The notes: generated by a model not told the origin, from the letters alone. A stretch of DNA of 64,000 nt from CAYJBH01 sp964368625 (GCA_964368625.1 CAYJBH010000005.1:43920-107919); one strand, 5' to 3'; counted from the first letter of the stretch, positions 52,201 through 59,962 are shown. Numbers and translations are program-made.

Positions 52201-52859
52201 TCGGACCAATAGGTATCAATAACCTTAAGCTCGGTTAAGGTGGGCTCGCGCCCCTCATTTTTAAAATATTCTACGCAAAAGGCAAGGTCGGCAACATCCA
52301 TCGAAAGCCCCTGTGCGCTAACAAAATCGCCAAGAGCATCGCCGCTAAGCTCGCAAAAACCGTTTAGTATGGGCGGCATAGGCCGATTATCAGAAACTAT
52401 GGCAAGCGATTTAGGAACTTCTAGGTTAGCCTTGCGGCTCTCCACCGGGTTTATTAACAGCTTTTCTATCCTTGCAAGCTCCTCTGCCGAGGGGTTGCCG
52501 TTAAAGATATATATTTTTGCCGTTCTAACAATCGGTCGCTCTCCACCCTGTATCAGCTGAATACACTGCGATGCCGAGTCGGCACGTTGGTCAAACTGCC
52601 CCGGGAGATACTCGGTTGCAACCATAATATCGCCACCCTCGGGCAGATGTTCCGAAACCGTGTCGGTAACCCTGTCTGCAATAACGTTATGAGCAACGTT
52701 ATCGAAATCTTCCTTAGAAAGTCCCTCTATAAGGTAGCGCAAAACCAGCCGAACCGAGCTTATCGATTCGATATGCAAAAACCCTTTAATCTCGCTTAGT
52801 AGCGACGAAGCCTCGTTGTTAAAACCCTCTCGCTTTTCTATATATATAGGATAAACCAT
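49203..52859 (-). CDS. purL: Phosphoribosylformylglycinamidine synthase, single-chain
   Basis: A 1,218-residue fused FGAM synthase using glutamine and ATP to convert FGAR to FGAM in purine synthesis. The synthetase part includes SDHCRHTTFTTEL near residue 225, VLFKNETHNHPTEIEPFGGAATCIGGAIRDPL near 310, and the second half GGKDSMSGSF. The glutaminase domain occupies about 970-1218: RPRFLIPAFVGTNCELDTARA, nucleophile Cys in GLMLGICNGFQALIKLG near 1085, and SHGEGRF with the catalytic His. This single-chain form is the type seen in Proteobacteria and many Clostridia, in contrast to the PurSQL complex of Bacillus. It is the last gene of the purine operon, 5 bases after purD. Confidence 0.97.
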   Translation of the reverse strand: MVYPIYIEKREGFNNEASSLLSEIKGFLHIESISSVRLVLRYLIEGLSKEDFDNVAHNVIADRVTDTVSEHLPEGGDIMVATEYLPGQFDQRADSASQCIQLIQGGERPIVRTAKIYIFNGNPSAEELARIEKLLINPVESRKANLEVPKSLAIVSDNRPMPPILNGFCELSGDALGDFVSAQGLSMDVADLAFCVEYFKNEGREPTLTELKVIDTYWSDHCRHTTFTTELSEIKVSDKNIEKGLLRYREERKRLGRENRPETLMDMGTIGAKSLKVDGLLPLIDESPEINACTVKTKVGDEDYLVLFKNETHNHPTEIEPFGGAATCIGGAIRDPLSGRAWVYQAMRVTGAADPRTPTEETMPGKLPQRRICELASEGYSSYGNQIGLATGLVDEIYHPGYAAKRLEVGAVIGCVPAKQVRREVPADGDLVILLGGRTGRDGCGGATGSSKSHSLESLESCGAEVQKGNAPEERKLQRLFANPEASLLIKRCNDFGAGGVAVAVGELADGLTIELSAVPKKYEGLTATELAISESQERMAVVVAAEDVDKFKKYAADENLEATVIATITEAPVLKMLYEGVTVLELKRSFLDTNGAKRSVKVEIETPKVTASKIKPFFTRLEESVSSLNGCDKTGLCERFDSTIGSASAFMPFGGAYQKTPSNVMAAFLPGAKRATVMSYGFDPYVSEQSPYDGAYLAVTDSLCKIAAAGGYGNECYLSFQEYFERPSGEPTRYGKPTAALLGALNAQLDFKVAAIGGKDSMSGSFEKLDVPPTLISFAMSICDGDSLVSNEFKKSGSDILLLKPSYDGNLPNSESLLSIFKTVTELAKNGKILSSASTGFKGTAPTLFSMSLGNRIGFSLTEDIDAGVGGILLEVKAGMVVEGAVKIGVTTESFTGDVAGNNEELTKYLKVYDDVLEDVYPKYSSNTAEMPMILPVERGWHVPKVTPVTARPRFLIPAFVGTNCELDTARAVERAGGEAEIFLVRNLTAEAVKESVDGLAKAIAKSNVVVLPGGFSGGDEPDGSGKFITSFLRNPAVANQINELLKNRDGLMLGICNGFQALIKLGLVPFGEITDRLPQNPTLAHNFIGRHQSRMTEIEVSQKNTPWLSLCEIGEIYSVPISHGEGRFCCDEQQLVELAKSGQLATRYVNLDGEPTQDITFNPNGSIAAIEGITSPCGRVYGKMGHSERVEPHLYKNIPLTKPMPLFEGAVNYYKL

Positions 52860-52864
52860 TGTTC

Positions 52865-54127
52865 CTATTCCTTTCCAAACCTACCGATATCACGTCTTTT
52901 ATAGCTGTTTTCAAATGAAATCTCATCACAGAGCTCGTATGCTTTACCAAGAGCCTTGTCTAGGCTGTCTGCTATTGCAACTGCGCCTAAAACCCTACCG
53001 CCACTTGTAACTAGCTTTTCACCTTCGTTTTTAACTCCGGCAAAAAATAGCTCGGTATCCGGAAGCTTTTTGCCTATCGTTATCTCCTTGCCGGTCTTGT
53101 ATTCGGCCGGGTATCCGCCCGATGCCATAACAATGCAGGCACTGCAGCTATCCTTAAATTTCATCTCAAATTTATCCAGCCGCTCCTCGGTTACCGCTAA
53201 AAATGCCTCGAAAAGATCAAAATCGATAAGCGGAAGAACTGCCTGTGTTTCAGGGTCGCCAAATCTACAGTTATATTCGATAACCTTAGGCCCTGCCTCG
53301 GTTATCATAAGCCCGAAGTAGAGGCATCCTTTAAAGGGCGCACCCTCTGCCTTCATTGCCTTAACGGTTGGCAGAAAGATAGTTTCCATGCAGATTTTTT
53401 CAAGCTCGGCGGTGTAGTATGGGTTTGGCGCAATCGCTCCCATTCCTCCGGTGTTTGCACCGGTATTTCCCTCGCCAATGCGTTTAAAATCCATGGCCGA
53501 GGTTAAAGGTTTTACCGTTTCTCCATCCACAAGACAGAGCGACGAAACCTCAGGCCCCGTCATAAATTCTTCGATAACAACACGATCTCCGCTTGCTCCG
53601 AATATCTTTTTCTCAAATATGTCGGCTATTGCCTCTTCTGCCATGTTATAATCGGTAGCAAGGATAACACCTTTACCCAAGGCAAGGCCGTCTGCCTTAA
53701 TAACAGTTGGATAGCTATTCTGCTTTTTAATATAGCTAAGTGCATCAACGGCGTTATCAAAAACCTCGTAGGCGGCAGTCGGTATTCCGTATTTCTTCAT
53801 AAGGCCCTTAGAGAAAACTTTGCTACCCTCTATAAGTGCCGCCTTGGCTGTTGGTCCGAAACAGGGTATACCCTTTTCATTTAAACGGTCAACAGCTCCA
53901 AGAACCAACGGATCATCAGGCGCAATAACGGCATATTCAATTTTGTTTTCTATCGCAAAGTTAACGATACCGTCGATGTCGGTTGCCTTTATATCAATAT
54001 TGGTTGCAAACTCCGCCGTTCCCGCATTTCCGGGTAGAGCAAATATCTCATCAACCTTTTCACTTTTAGAGAGATAGCGAAGTATTGCCGCCTCTCGTCC
54101 GCCACTGCCTACAATTAATATCTTCAT
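52865..54127 (-). CDS. purD: Phosphoribosylamine-glycine ligase
   Basis: A 420-residue ATP-grasp enzyme making glycinamide ribonucleotide. Landmarks: MKILIVGSGGREAAILRYL at the N-terminus, FGPTAKAALIEGSKVFSKGLMKKYGIPTA near residue 90, VIKADGLALGKGV near 135, and the active core RIGEGNTGANTGGMGA, YNCRFGDPETQAVLPL near 290. The ATG at 54127 aligns with family starts and has AAAGGAAC upstream; a longer in-frame version to 54157 is rejected. It lies 71 bases downstream of the AICAR formyltransferase gene and just ahead of purL. Confidence 0.97.
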   Translation of the reverse strand: MKILIVGSGGREAAILRYLSKSEKVDEIFALPGNAGTAEFATNIDIKATDIDGIVNFAIENKIEYAVIAPDDPLVLGAVDRLNEKGIPCFGPTAKAALIEGSKVFSKGLMKKYGIPTAAYEVFDNAVDALSYIKKQNSYPTVIKADGLALGKGVILATDYNMAEEAIADIFEKKIFGASGDRVVIEEFMTGPEVSSLCLVDGETVKPLTSAMDFKRIGEGNTGANTGGMGAIAPNPYYTAELEKICMETIFLPTVKAMKAEGAPFKGCLYFGLMITEAGPKVIEYNCRFGDPETQAVLPLIDFDLFEAFLAVTEERLDKFEMKFKDSCSACIVMASGGYPAEYKTGKEITIGKKLPDTELFFAGVKNEGEKLVTSGGRVLGAVAIADSLDKALGKAYELCDEISFENSYKRRDIGRFGKE

Positions 54128-54198
54128 TAGATAATCTGTTCCTTTCAAAATTGTCATTTAAAGTTTAACATGCTTGATGTTTTATCTGCCGTTAAACA

Positions 54199-55377
54199 TT
54201 AATGATGGAATAAACGAATTCCACAGAATGCTAACAACATACCGTAACGATCGGCCGTGGCTATAACCTCGTCATCCCTAACCGAACCACCTGCCTCAAC
54301 TATGTATCCAACTCCGCTTGCCGCCGCCCTGTCTACATTATCGCCAAACGGGAAGAATGCATCGCTGGCAAGGCAAACACCTTTAAGGGAAGAAAGGTAC
54401 TCGCTACGCTCTTTTTCGGTTATTGGGTCGGGTTTTTCGGTGAATGTGTTTTTCCAGGAGTCGGTTGCGAAAAGCTCGTCGTATCTACCGGCTACATATA
54501 GGTCTACCGCATTGTCTCTAACAGCACGCTTAACGTCGGCAACAAACGGAAGCGCCAATGTTTTGGGATGTCGGCGCAAAAAGAATAAATCCGATTTATC
54601 GCCGGCAAGCCTTGTGCAGTGTATTCGTGATTGTTGTCCTGCACCAACACCGGTAGTTTGTCCACCGTGTGCATAGCATACCGAATTCGACTGGGTGTAT
54701 TTTAAGGTTATCATGGCTATTAAAAGGTCTCGTTTTGCCTCCTCTGTTAGCTCCTTGTTAGAGCTTACTATGTTAGAAAATATCTCGTCGGTTAGTTTAA
54801 GCTCGTTTCTTCCCTGCTCAAAGGTTATTCCAAAAACATCACGTCTTTCTATCGGTTTTGGATTATACTCTTTGTCGATTTTTATCACATTATACTTTCC
54901 GTCACGTTTCGACCTCAGTATTTCCAGCGCCTCTTCGGTGTAGTCCGGAGCTATTATTCCGTCCGAAACCTCCTGCTTTAACAAAAGGGCGGTAGATTTA
55001 TCGCAGCAATCTGAAAGGGCAACAAAATCGCCAAAGGAGCAAAGCCTGTCGCATCCTCTAGCCCTGGCATAGGCGGCTGCCTGTGGAGTTTCTTCGTATC
55101 CTTCTCCAACAAAAAACATCTGTTTTTCTATATCAGAAAGTGCAAGTCCTATTGCGGCTCCTGCAGGGCTAACATGTTTAAAGCTTGCGGCGGCGGCAAC
55201 TCCGGTTGCCTCCTTAAGCTCGCAAACCAGCTGCCATGCGTTAAATGCATCCAGCAAATTTATGTATCCCGGTGCTCCGGATAAAACCTCAAAGGGAAGC
55301 TCGCCCTGCTCCATAAAAACCCTTGAAGGTTTTTGGTTTGGGTTGCATCCGTATTTTAAAAGTAGTTCATTTGCCAT
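54199..55377 (-). CDS. Stand-alone AICAR formyltransferase (PurH C-terminal domain only)
   Basis: A 392-residue protein equal to the AICARFT half of PurH; it adds a formyl group from 10-formyl-THF to AICAR, giving FAICAR. Signature segments are LLLKYGCNPNQKPSRVF, ASFKHVSPAGAAIG (catalytic Lys-His), TQSNSVCYAHGGQTTGVGAGQQSRIHCTRLAG near residue 230 and LASDAFFPFGDNVDRAAASGVGYIVEAGGSVRDDEVIATADRYGMLLAFCGIRLFHH at the end. The MGS-like IMP cyclohydrolase domain that normally forms residues 1-200 of PurH is absent. That step is supplied by the PurO-type gene at 55472, 94 bases upstream in the transcript. Confidence 0.95.
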   Translation of the reverse strand: MANELLLKYGCNPNQKPSRVFMEQGELPFEVLSGAPGYINLLDAFNAWQLVCELKEATGVAAAASFKHVSPAGAAIGLALSDIEKQMFFVGEGYEETPQAAAYARARGCDRLCSFGDFVALSDCCDKSTALLLKQEVSDGIIAPDYTEEALEILRSKRDGKYNVIKIDKEYNPKPIERRDVFGITFEQGRNELKLTDEIFSNIVSSNKELTEEAKRDLLIAMITLKYTQSNSVCYAHGGQTTGVGAGQQSRIHCTRLAGDKSDLFFLRRHPKTLALPFVADVKRAVRDNAVDLYVAGRYDELFATDSWKNTFTEKPDPITEKERSEYLSSLKGVCLASDAFFPFGDNVDRAAASGVGYIVEAGGSVRDDEVIATADRYGMLLAFCGIRLFHH

Positions 55378-55471
55378 TTTAATTTTTATTCCTTTCTAGA
55401 TGTTTTGTTAGTTGCTACCAAGTTTATATGGCAGCGTTAGGGCATGTTGTGCTTTAGCTGCACAAAACTCC

Positions 55472-56167
55472 TTATTTGTTGCTGTTAACAATTTTCGTCT
55501 CGGTGTCTCCCGTTTTGCCGTTTCTATAACGAACAAAAAGTGATACCCTGTTATCGTTGTTTAATGAGTTCCAGATTTTATCGGTAAAGCTATCGATTCC
55601 CTCATCCTCTATCAATATCTCAACCGGCTCGCCGATAAAAGGCAACAACACTCCATCCTGCTCGCCACGATAGGTGTGAATGATATGACCTTTACAATCT
55701 TGCTTCGCATAGCTGTAAAAACAGCGAACATCGCCGGGGTTTTCGCCACGCTCATCGCCCCTACAGATTGCAAAGTTTGATTTATCATCACAGGCGATAC
55801 CGGCTATACGGGGGGTATAGTTTGGTGGGTCCGGCTCATAGCAACGGGAATACATCGCTTCCTCAAAGCTCTCGCCCTTGTGTAAAAAGTCGTATATGGT
55901 GTCGGTATGATCACCGTTAGAGATGATGTCGAGATTATCTATGCTCTTTGTGCAGTTATATATAATAAGCGAGGGGTCGGCAAGCTTAGAAGGGTCGAAC
56001 GCCTCGGTATAGAGCACATCATCCTTCATGCGAAAAACGCGGTTGCGGCTGTTCTCACTTCTACCCATAATAAAATAGGCGCAAACGGTTGTATCGCCAA
56101 AATGGCCGATAAAAATTCCTCTGCCCGGATAATCTTTATCTGCTAGATATTTAATAGCTGTTTGCAT
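55472..56167 (-). CDS. purO: IMP cyclohydrolase, archaeal PurO type
   Basis: A 231-residue NTN-hydrolase-fold enzyme of the PurO family (PF07826), which closes FAICAR to IMP. Recognisable features are the N-terminal KYLADKDYPGRGIFIGHFGDTTVCAYFIMGRSENSRNRVF, the paired YTPRIAGIACDDKSNFAICRG segment near residue 115, and the C-terminal VSLFVRYRNGKTGDTETKIVN. PurO was first characterised in methanogens, where it replaces the cyclohydrolase half of PurH. Position between purN and a stand-alone AICARFT is strong contextual support. Lineage of origin (transfer or ancient paralogue) cannot be told from one copy. Confidence 0.9.
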   Translation of the reverse strand: MQTAIKYLADKDYPGRGIFIGHFGDTTVCAYFIMGRSENSRNRVFRMKDDVLYTEAFDPSKLADPSLIIYNCTKSIDNLDIISNGDHTDTIYDFLHKGESFEEAMYSRCYEPDPPNYTPRIAGIACDDKSNFAICRGDERGENPGDVRCFYSYAKQDCKGHIIHTYRGEQDGVLLPFIGEPVEILIEDEGIDSFTDKIWNSLNNDNRVSLFVRYRNGKTGDTETKIVNSNK

Positions 56168-56212
56168 AAACTTTATTCCTTTCGGTATTAAATTCGGTGT
56201 ATTAAACAGCTA

Positions 56213-56797
56213 TTATTTATCTAGCTGTTTACAAATAAGCTCTGCCGCCATGGGCAAAAGCTTCCATTCGGCCTGTTTCATAATTCTAAGCTGCAGTGAT
56301 TTTGGGGTGTCGGTTTCCTTAACGTTAACAGCCTTTTGCAGAATTATCTTTCCACCATCAGGTGTTGCGTTAACAAAATGAACGGTAGCACCGCTTACCT
56401 TAACGCCCTTTTTTAAGGCTCGCTCGTGAACCTTTAACCCATAGTATCCCTTTCCGCAAAATGAAGGTATTAAGGATGGGTGAACGTTGATGATTCTGTT
56501 TTTATACTCATTAACGAAACCCTTGGAAAGAATGGTTAAAAAGCCGGCTAACACTATAAACTCAACTCCCCGATTTTTAAGCTCCTTTAATAAAGTTTGC
56601 TCAAAATCGGGGTTTTTACGTTCTATTAATATCGACTCTACTCCGTTGTCGGCGGCAATATCCATCGCCTTTGCACCGGCACGGTCGCATACTACCAAAG
56701 ATATACTGCAATGGCAAAGCTCGCCCTTATCCCTTGCACGAAAAAGAGCCGCAAGGTTAGTGCCTGAGCCGGAACATAAAACCGCAGTTTTTATCAT
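56213..56797 (-). CDS. purN: Phosphoribosylglycinamide formyltransferase
   Basis: A 194-residue GAR transformylase transferring formyl from 10-formyl-THF to GAR. Motifs: MIKTAVLCSGSGTNLAALF at the start, VLAGFLTILSKGFVNEYKNRIINVHPSLIPSFCGKGYYGLKVHERALKKGVKVSGATVHFVNATPDGGKIILQKAV, with the catalytic Asn-His-Asp (NVHPSL near residue 105 and the Asp of PDGGKII near 145). Its start overlaps the purM stop by 4 bases (ATGA). Confidence 0.97.
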   Translation of the reverse strand: MIKTAVLCSGSGTNLAALFRARDKGELCHCSISLVVCDRAGAKAMDIAADNGVESILIERKNPDFEQTLLKELKNRGVEFIVLAGFLTILSKGFVNEYKNRIINVHPSLIPSFCGKGYYGLKVHERALKKGVKVSGATVHFVNATPDGGKIILQKAVNVKETDTPKSLQLRIMKQAEWKLLPMAAELICKQLDK

Positions 56798-57825
56798 CTT
56801 AATATCACCCTGCCGCTTCCCTTTTGTGTCTCGCCAACAACATACGCCTTTTCGCCATTTTCACGCAGAATTTCAATAGCTTTATCCGCATGCTTAGAGG
56901 AAACCGCCAACAGCATACCAACACCCATGTTAAATACGCCGAACAACTCCTCTAAATCAATGTTACCCTCCTTGGCAACAGCCTTGAAAATCGGCGGAAT
57001 TTTAATCGCTTGTCTATCGATAATGGCATCCACCTTTTCGTTTAACATTCTTGGAATATTCTCATAAAATCCACCGCCGGTAATATGAGAGATACCATGA
57101 ATATCAATCTTTGCATCAAAGAGAGCGGTAACCGGCTTTACATATATTTTTGTTGGGGTTAGCAGAAGTTCGCCGAGAGATTTTTTGCTACCCTTAACGC
57201 TACGTGATAAATCGGTTTTCTCAACATCAAACACCTTGCGAAGCAGTGAAAACCCGTTTGAGTGTGCCCCGGAGGATGGTAGCGCGATAAGAACATCGCC
57301 GCTCTTCATCTTTTTTTGGCTAATCATGTTTTTCTTATCAACAATTCCAACCGCAAAACCGGCAACATCATATTCGCCTTTTTCGTAAAAGCCCGGCATC
57401 TCGGCGGTTTCGCCACCAATTAGGGCACAGCTTGACTTTCTGCAACCCTTGGCTATTCCTTTAACTATCTGTTCTACCTGTGTTGGAACAAGCTTTGATG
57501 TGGCGATATAATCGAGGAAAAACAGCGGCTTTGCACCGCAACATAGTATATCGTTAACACACATCGCAACGCAATCCTGCCCGATGGTATCATGTTTATC
57601 CAGTAAAAAAGCAAGCTTTAGCTTGGTACCAACGCCATCGGTTCCGCTAACTAGTATTGGCTTTTTCATGCCGGAGATATCCGGTGCAAACATTCCTCCA
57701 AAACCACCGATTCCCGAAACCACGCCCTTAACCTCGGTGCTTTTCACATGCTTTTTCATCAGCTCAACCGCCTTGTAGCCAGCCTCAACATCAACGCCGG
57801 AGGATTTATAGCTGTTACCTTTCAA
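56794..57825 (-). CDS. purM: Phosphoribosylformylglycinamidine cyclo-ligase (AIR synthetase)
   Basis: A 343-residue AIR synthetase closing the imidazole ring of FGAM with ATP. Conserved segments include YKSSGVDVEAGYKAVELMKKHV, PILVSGTDGVGTKLKLAF near residue 75, DCVAMCVNDILCCGAKPLFFLDYIA, GGETAEMPGFYEKGEYDVAGFAVG near 140, and GISHITGGGFYENIPRML near 250. It is separated from purE by 228 bases containing three consecutive palindromes, the largest gap in the operon. Confidence 0.97.
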   Translation of the reverse strand: MKGNSYKSSGVDVEAGYKAVELMKKHVKSTEVKGVVSGIGGFGGMFAPDISGMKKPILVSGTDGVGTKLKLAFLLDKHDTIGQDCVAMCVNDILCCGAKPLFFLDYIATSKLVPTQVEQIVKGIAKGCRKSSCALIGGETAEMPGFYEKGEYDVAGFAVGIVDKKNMISQKKMKSGDVLIALPSSGAHSNGFSLLRKVFDVEKTDLSRSVKGSKKSLGELLLTPTKIYVKPVTALFDAKIDIHGISHITGGGFYENIPRMLNEKVDAIIDRQAIKIPPIFKAVAKEGNIDLEELFGVFNMGVGMLLAVSSKHADKAIEILRENGEKAYVVGETQKGSGRVILR

Positions 57826-57901
57826 ACTTTTGCCCCTTTCATATTATGAGTTTTAGGTTTATCTTAAGCTCGGAGTATCAAAAAACCCTGTAAATCCCAA
57901 A

Positions 57902-58024
57902 AATGTCAAATTCGGTGATGAGTGCGGCGAATTTGACATTCGATAAATGGATTTATAGCGAACAATGTTCGCGTTATATCCATTTGTGGGAGAGGGTACC
58001 GAGAGGGGATTCATCCACTCTCGG
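57902..58024 (-). repeat. Three consecutive palindromes between purE and purM
   Basis: Three inverted repeats lie in tandem: a perfect 13-bp one (AATGTCAAATTCG at 57902-57914, complement 57928-57940), a 19-bp one with one mismatch (57945-57963 and 57967-57985, loop AAT) and CCGAGAG/CTCTCGG (57999-58005, 58018-58024). On the transcribed minus strand the first is followed by TTTTT, so it could act as an internal terminator or attenuator after purE. Density of palindromes also fits an inserted repeat element. Confidence 0.7.
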
Positions 58025-58053
58025 GGCTATCGAATTTTATCGACAACCTAAGC

Positions 58054-58551
58054 TTAAAGTTCTTTAAGTTTTTCTTTTAGCTCGCAGTTCGCCTTTTCTA
58101 TCTTATCCTTTGCTTCCTGCCTCAGTGTTGCAAGCTTTGCCGCAACCTCGGCATCCTCTACCGCAATTATCTGAGCTGCCAACAGCGCCGCATTTTGCGC
58201 ACCGTCAACCGCTACCGTAGCAACCGGAATTCCGGGGGGCATCTGAACGGTTGCGAGAAGGGCATCAAGACCACCAAGACCGCCCGAGGTAACCGGAATT
58301 CCGATAACCGGAAGTGTGGTGTTTGCGGCAACAGCACCTGCAAGGTGAGCCGCCTTACCTGCGGCACATATAACGGCGGCAAATCCGTTATCACGTGCGT
58401 TTTTAGAAAATTCTTCTGCCTCTTTTGGCGTTCTGTGGGCAGAAAGCACCCTCATATCGTATTCTATGCCAAGCTTTTTTAAGCAGATAGCGGCGGCTTT
58501 AACAACCGGAAAATCGCTATCGCTACCCATTAAAATTGCAACCTTTTTCAT
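58054..58551 (-). CDS. purE: N5-carboxyaminoimidazole ribonucleotide mutase
   Basis: A 165-residue PurE. Key segments: KVAILMGSDSDFPVVKAAAICLKKLGI, MRVLSAHRTPKEAEEFSKNARDNGFAAVICAAGKAAHLAGAVAANTTLPVIGIPV, and GGLDALLATVQMPPGIPVATVAVDGAQNAALLAAQIIAV. GSDSD and SAHRTP hold the active-site residues. No purK is present in the window, so class I versus class II chemistry depends on whether purK exists elsewhere. The ATG at 58551 follows GGGGGAT; the in-frame TTG at 58563 lies in that site. First gene of the operon. Confidence 0.96.
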   Translation of the reverse strand: MKKVAILMGSDSDFPVVKAAAICLKKLGIEYDMRVLSAHRTPKEAEEFSKNARDNGFAAVICAAGKAAHLAGAVAANTTLPVIGIPVTSGGLGGLDALLATVQMPPGIPVATVAVDGAQNAALLAAQIIAVEDAEVAAKLATLRQEAKDKIEKANCELKEKLKEL

Positions 58552-58580
58552 TGTATCCCCCAAAAAATATCGTTAACAAT

Positions 58581-58609
58581 ATTATATCATAATAAGGTAA
58601 TCAGTGCAA
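58581..58609 (-). promoter_or_regulatory. Promoter of the purine operon
   Basis: On the minus strand TTGCAC (complement of 58604-58609), a 17-base spacer and TATAAT (complement of 58581-58586). The predicted leader is only about 25 bases, leaving no room for a purine riboswitch. Confidence 0.75.
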
Positions 58610-58641
58610 TAGTTTGTAGAATTTTGAAAAGGTTGTAACCA

Positions 58642-58670
58642 TTGACACCAAAGAGGCAATATGATAACAT
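58642..58670 (+). promoter_or_regulatory. Promoter of the HPr-like gene
   Basis: Consensus TTGACA at 58642-58647, 17-base spacer, TAACAT at 58665-58670, divergent from the purine promoter and about 65 bases ahead of the ATG at 58735. Confidence 0.7.
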
Positions 58671-58734
58671 AAGGGTGGAGTTATTATTTGAATTTTAATT
58701 AGCAATTAGAGATTACAATGAGGAGAATGTTTAG

Positions 58735-58959
58735 ATGGGAGAGCTAACAATTAATCTGCCGGATCAGGAGACTATCAGATCGTTTTGCACAACCATTGCA
58801 CCGCTTAAGGGTGATTTTTTGCTTGTTCAGGGCCGGTCTATTCTTGATGCTCGCTCACTTATGGGGATATTCTCGCTGGACCTCGATATGCCTATGACCT
58901 TGAAATTTGAGGATAACAGCCCCGAGATGATAAAGATATTTGAGAATTTTAAGGAGTAA
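58735..58959 (+). CDS. HPr-like protein lacking the phosphorylatable histidine
   Basis: A 74-residue protein with the HPr fold signature in its second half: GDFLLVQGRSILDARSLMGIFSLDLDMPMTLKFED resembles the S46-loop and helix of PTS HPr (GKSVNLKSIMGVMSLG). At the position of the active-site HARPA motif it reads TIRSFCTTIAPLKG, with no histidine, so it cannot carry phosphate from enzyme I. A Ser equivalent to the regulatory Ser46 may be present in GRSILDARS. It recalls Crh of Bacillus, which also lacks the His and serves only in regulation. It is monocistronic; a palindromic element begins at its stop codon. Confidence 0.75.
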   Translation: MGELTINLPDQETIRSFCTTIAPLKGDFLLVQGRSILDARSLMGIFSLDLDMPMTLKFEDNSPEMIKIFENFKE

Positions 58960-59247
58960 ACCCCTAGCCGTTAGGAACTAATCCGAACATGCCTAACATG
59001 CACAAATTATTGCGTTATGCTACATTATCCTCATTCGCAATACACAAGTATTACGTGGGTCGTCTGCCTTGCCTAACACAAAATTTGTGTATGTTAGGTT
59101 CAAAGAATTTTTGATACAGCCAAAAGTTCTTTTACAAGGAAGTTTGTCGAAGTAATGCTTTCGCCTTACAAGGCAAACCGACGTAGACAAAGGGCTTTTG
59201 GCTAAATCAAAAACGTGTTCGTATTATTCCCTAACGGCTATGTTTAC
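58956..59247. repeat. 292-bp nested inverted-repeat element (MITE-like or structured RNA)
   Basis: The ends are inverted repeats: GTAAAC then TAGCCGTTAGG (58956-58961, 58965-58975) match CCTAACGGCTA then GTTTAC (59230-59240, 59242-59247), and the match continues inward to about 58993/59214. Inside are further pairs: 58992-59008 with 59082-59098 (16 of 17), CCTAACACAAA with 59084-59098, and 59108-59126 with 59195-59213 (17 of 19). There is no ORF. The whole can fold as one long branched hairpin. This fills the gap between the HPr-like gene and mgsA and overlaps the former's stop codon. Confidence 0.8.
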
Positions 59248-59287
59248 AAATTATTATAAAACATTTTAGAAAGGAATGGTCATAATT

Positions 59288-59761
59288 ATGAGCGATACAG
59301 TTTACGTCTCCATGACGATTGAAAGACAGAAAAATATAGCACTTATTGCGCACGACAACAAAAAACAGGAACTATTAGATTGGTGTATGCATAACCACGA
59401 CACGCTGAAAAAACATTTTTTGTGCGGAACAGGAACCACAGCACGGCTTATATCCGAGCATACCGACCTACCGGTGCGCGCCTATAACAGCGGCCCACTT
59501 GGGGGCGACCAGCAGATAGGCGCCAAGATTGTTGAGGGCAACATAGACTTTTTGGTGTTCTTCTCCGACCCACTAACGGCACAGCCACACGATACCGATG
59601 TTAAGGCGCTTTTGCGAATCGCCCAGGTTTACGATATACCGATGGCGATAAACCGTTCTACCGCCGACTTTATGATAACCTCGGTATTAATGGATGAAGA
59701 ATATATACATAGGATAGAAAATTTTACACAGCAGACGTTAAACAGGGTTAACAGCTTTTAG
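59288..59761 (+). CDS. mgsA: Methylglyoxal synthase
   Basis: A 157-residue enzyme converting dihydroxyacetone phosphate to methylglyoxal and phosphate, a bypass of lower glycolysis. Motifs are IALIAHDNKKQELLDWCMHN, FLCGTGTTARLI, the phosphate-binding and catalytic run YNSGPLGGDQQIGAKIVEGNIDFLVFFSDPLTAQPHDTDVKALLRIAQVYDIPMAIN with conserved Asp and His. Start: the ATG at 59276 abuts AAAGGA with no spacing, so the ATG at 59288 is preferred. It has its own strong terminator. The inverted-repeat element lies immediately upstream and may carry its promoter. Confidence 0.95.
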   Translation: MSDTVYVSMTIERQKNIALIAHDNKKQELLDWCMHNHDTLKKHFLCGTGTTARLISEHTDLPVRAYNSGPLGGDQQIGAKIVEGNIDFLVFFSDPLTAQPHDTDVKALLRIAQVYDIPMAINRSTADFMITSVLMDEEYIHRIENFTQQTLNRVNSF

Positions 59762-59796
59762 CTTTATCCGTTGTTCGTTACAATAAAACCGTTATC

Positions 59797-59829
59797 GGTA
59801 ACAACCTACGCGGTTGTTACCTTTTTTTT
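59797..59829 (+). terminator. Terminator of mgsA
   Basis: A perfect 10-bp stem GGTAACAACC (59797-59806) and GGTTGTTACC (59812-59821) followed by eight T: a textbook intrinsic terminator. Confidence 0.95.
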
Positions 59830-59962
59830 GGTAAACTTTATATATCACATCGTGATACAGTGAAAAGTAAATAGTTATTGAAGCAAATTAGGCTTTCTAT
59901 GTTTAAATTGTCGCTATGTGACACCTTAACGCATCAGAACAACAGCAACATAGCTTACATAC

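Noticed and set aside
58564..58640. Purine riboswitch ahead of purE
   Set aside because: The promoter lies only about 25 bases upstream of the ribosome site and no purine aptamer core is visible.
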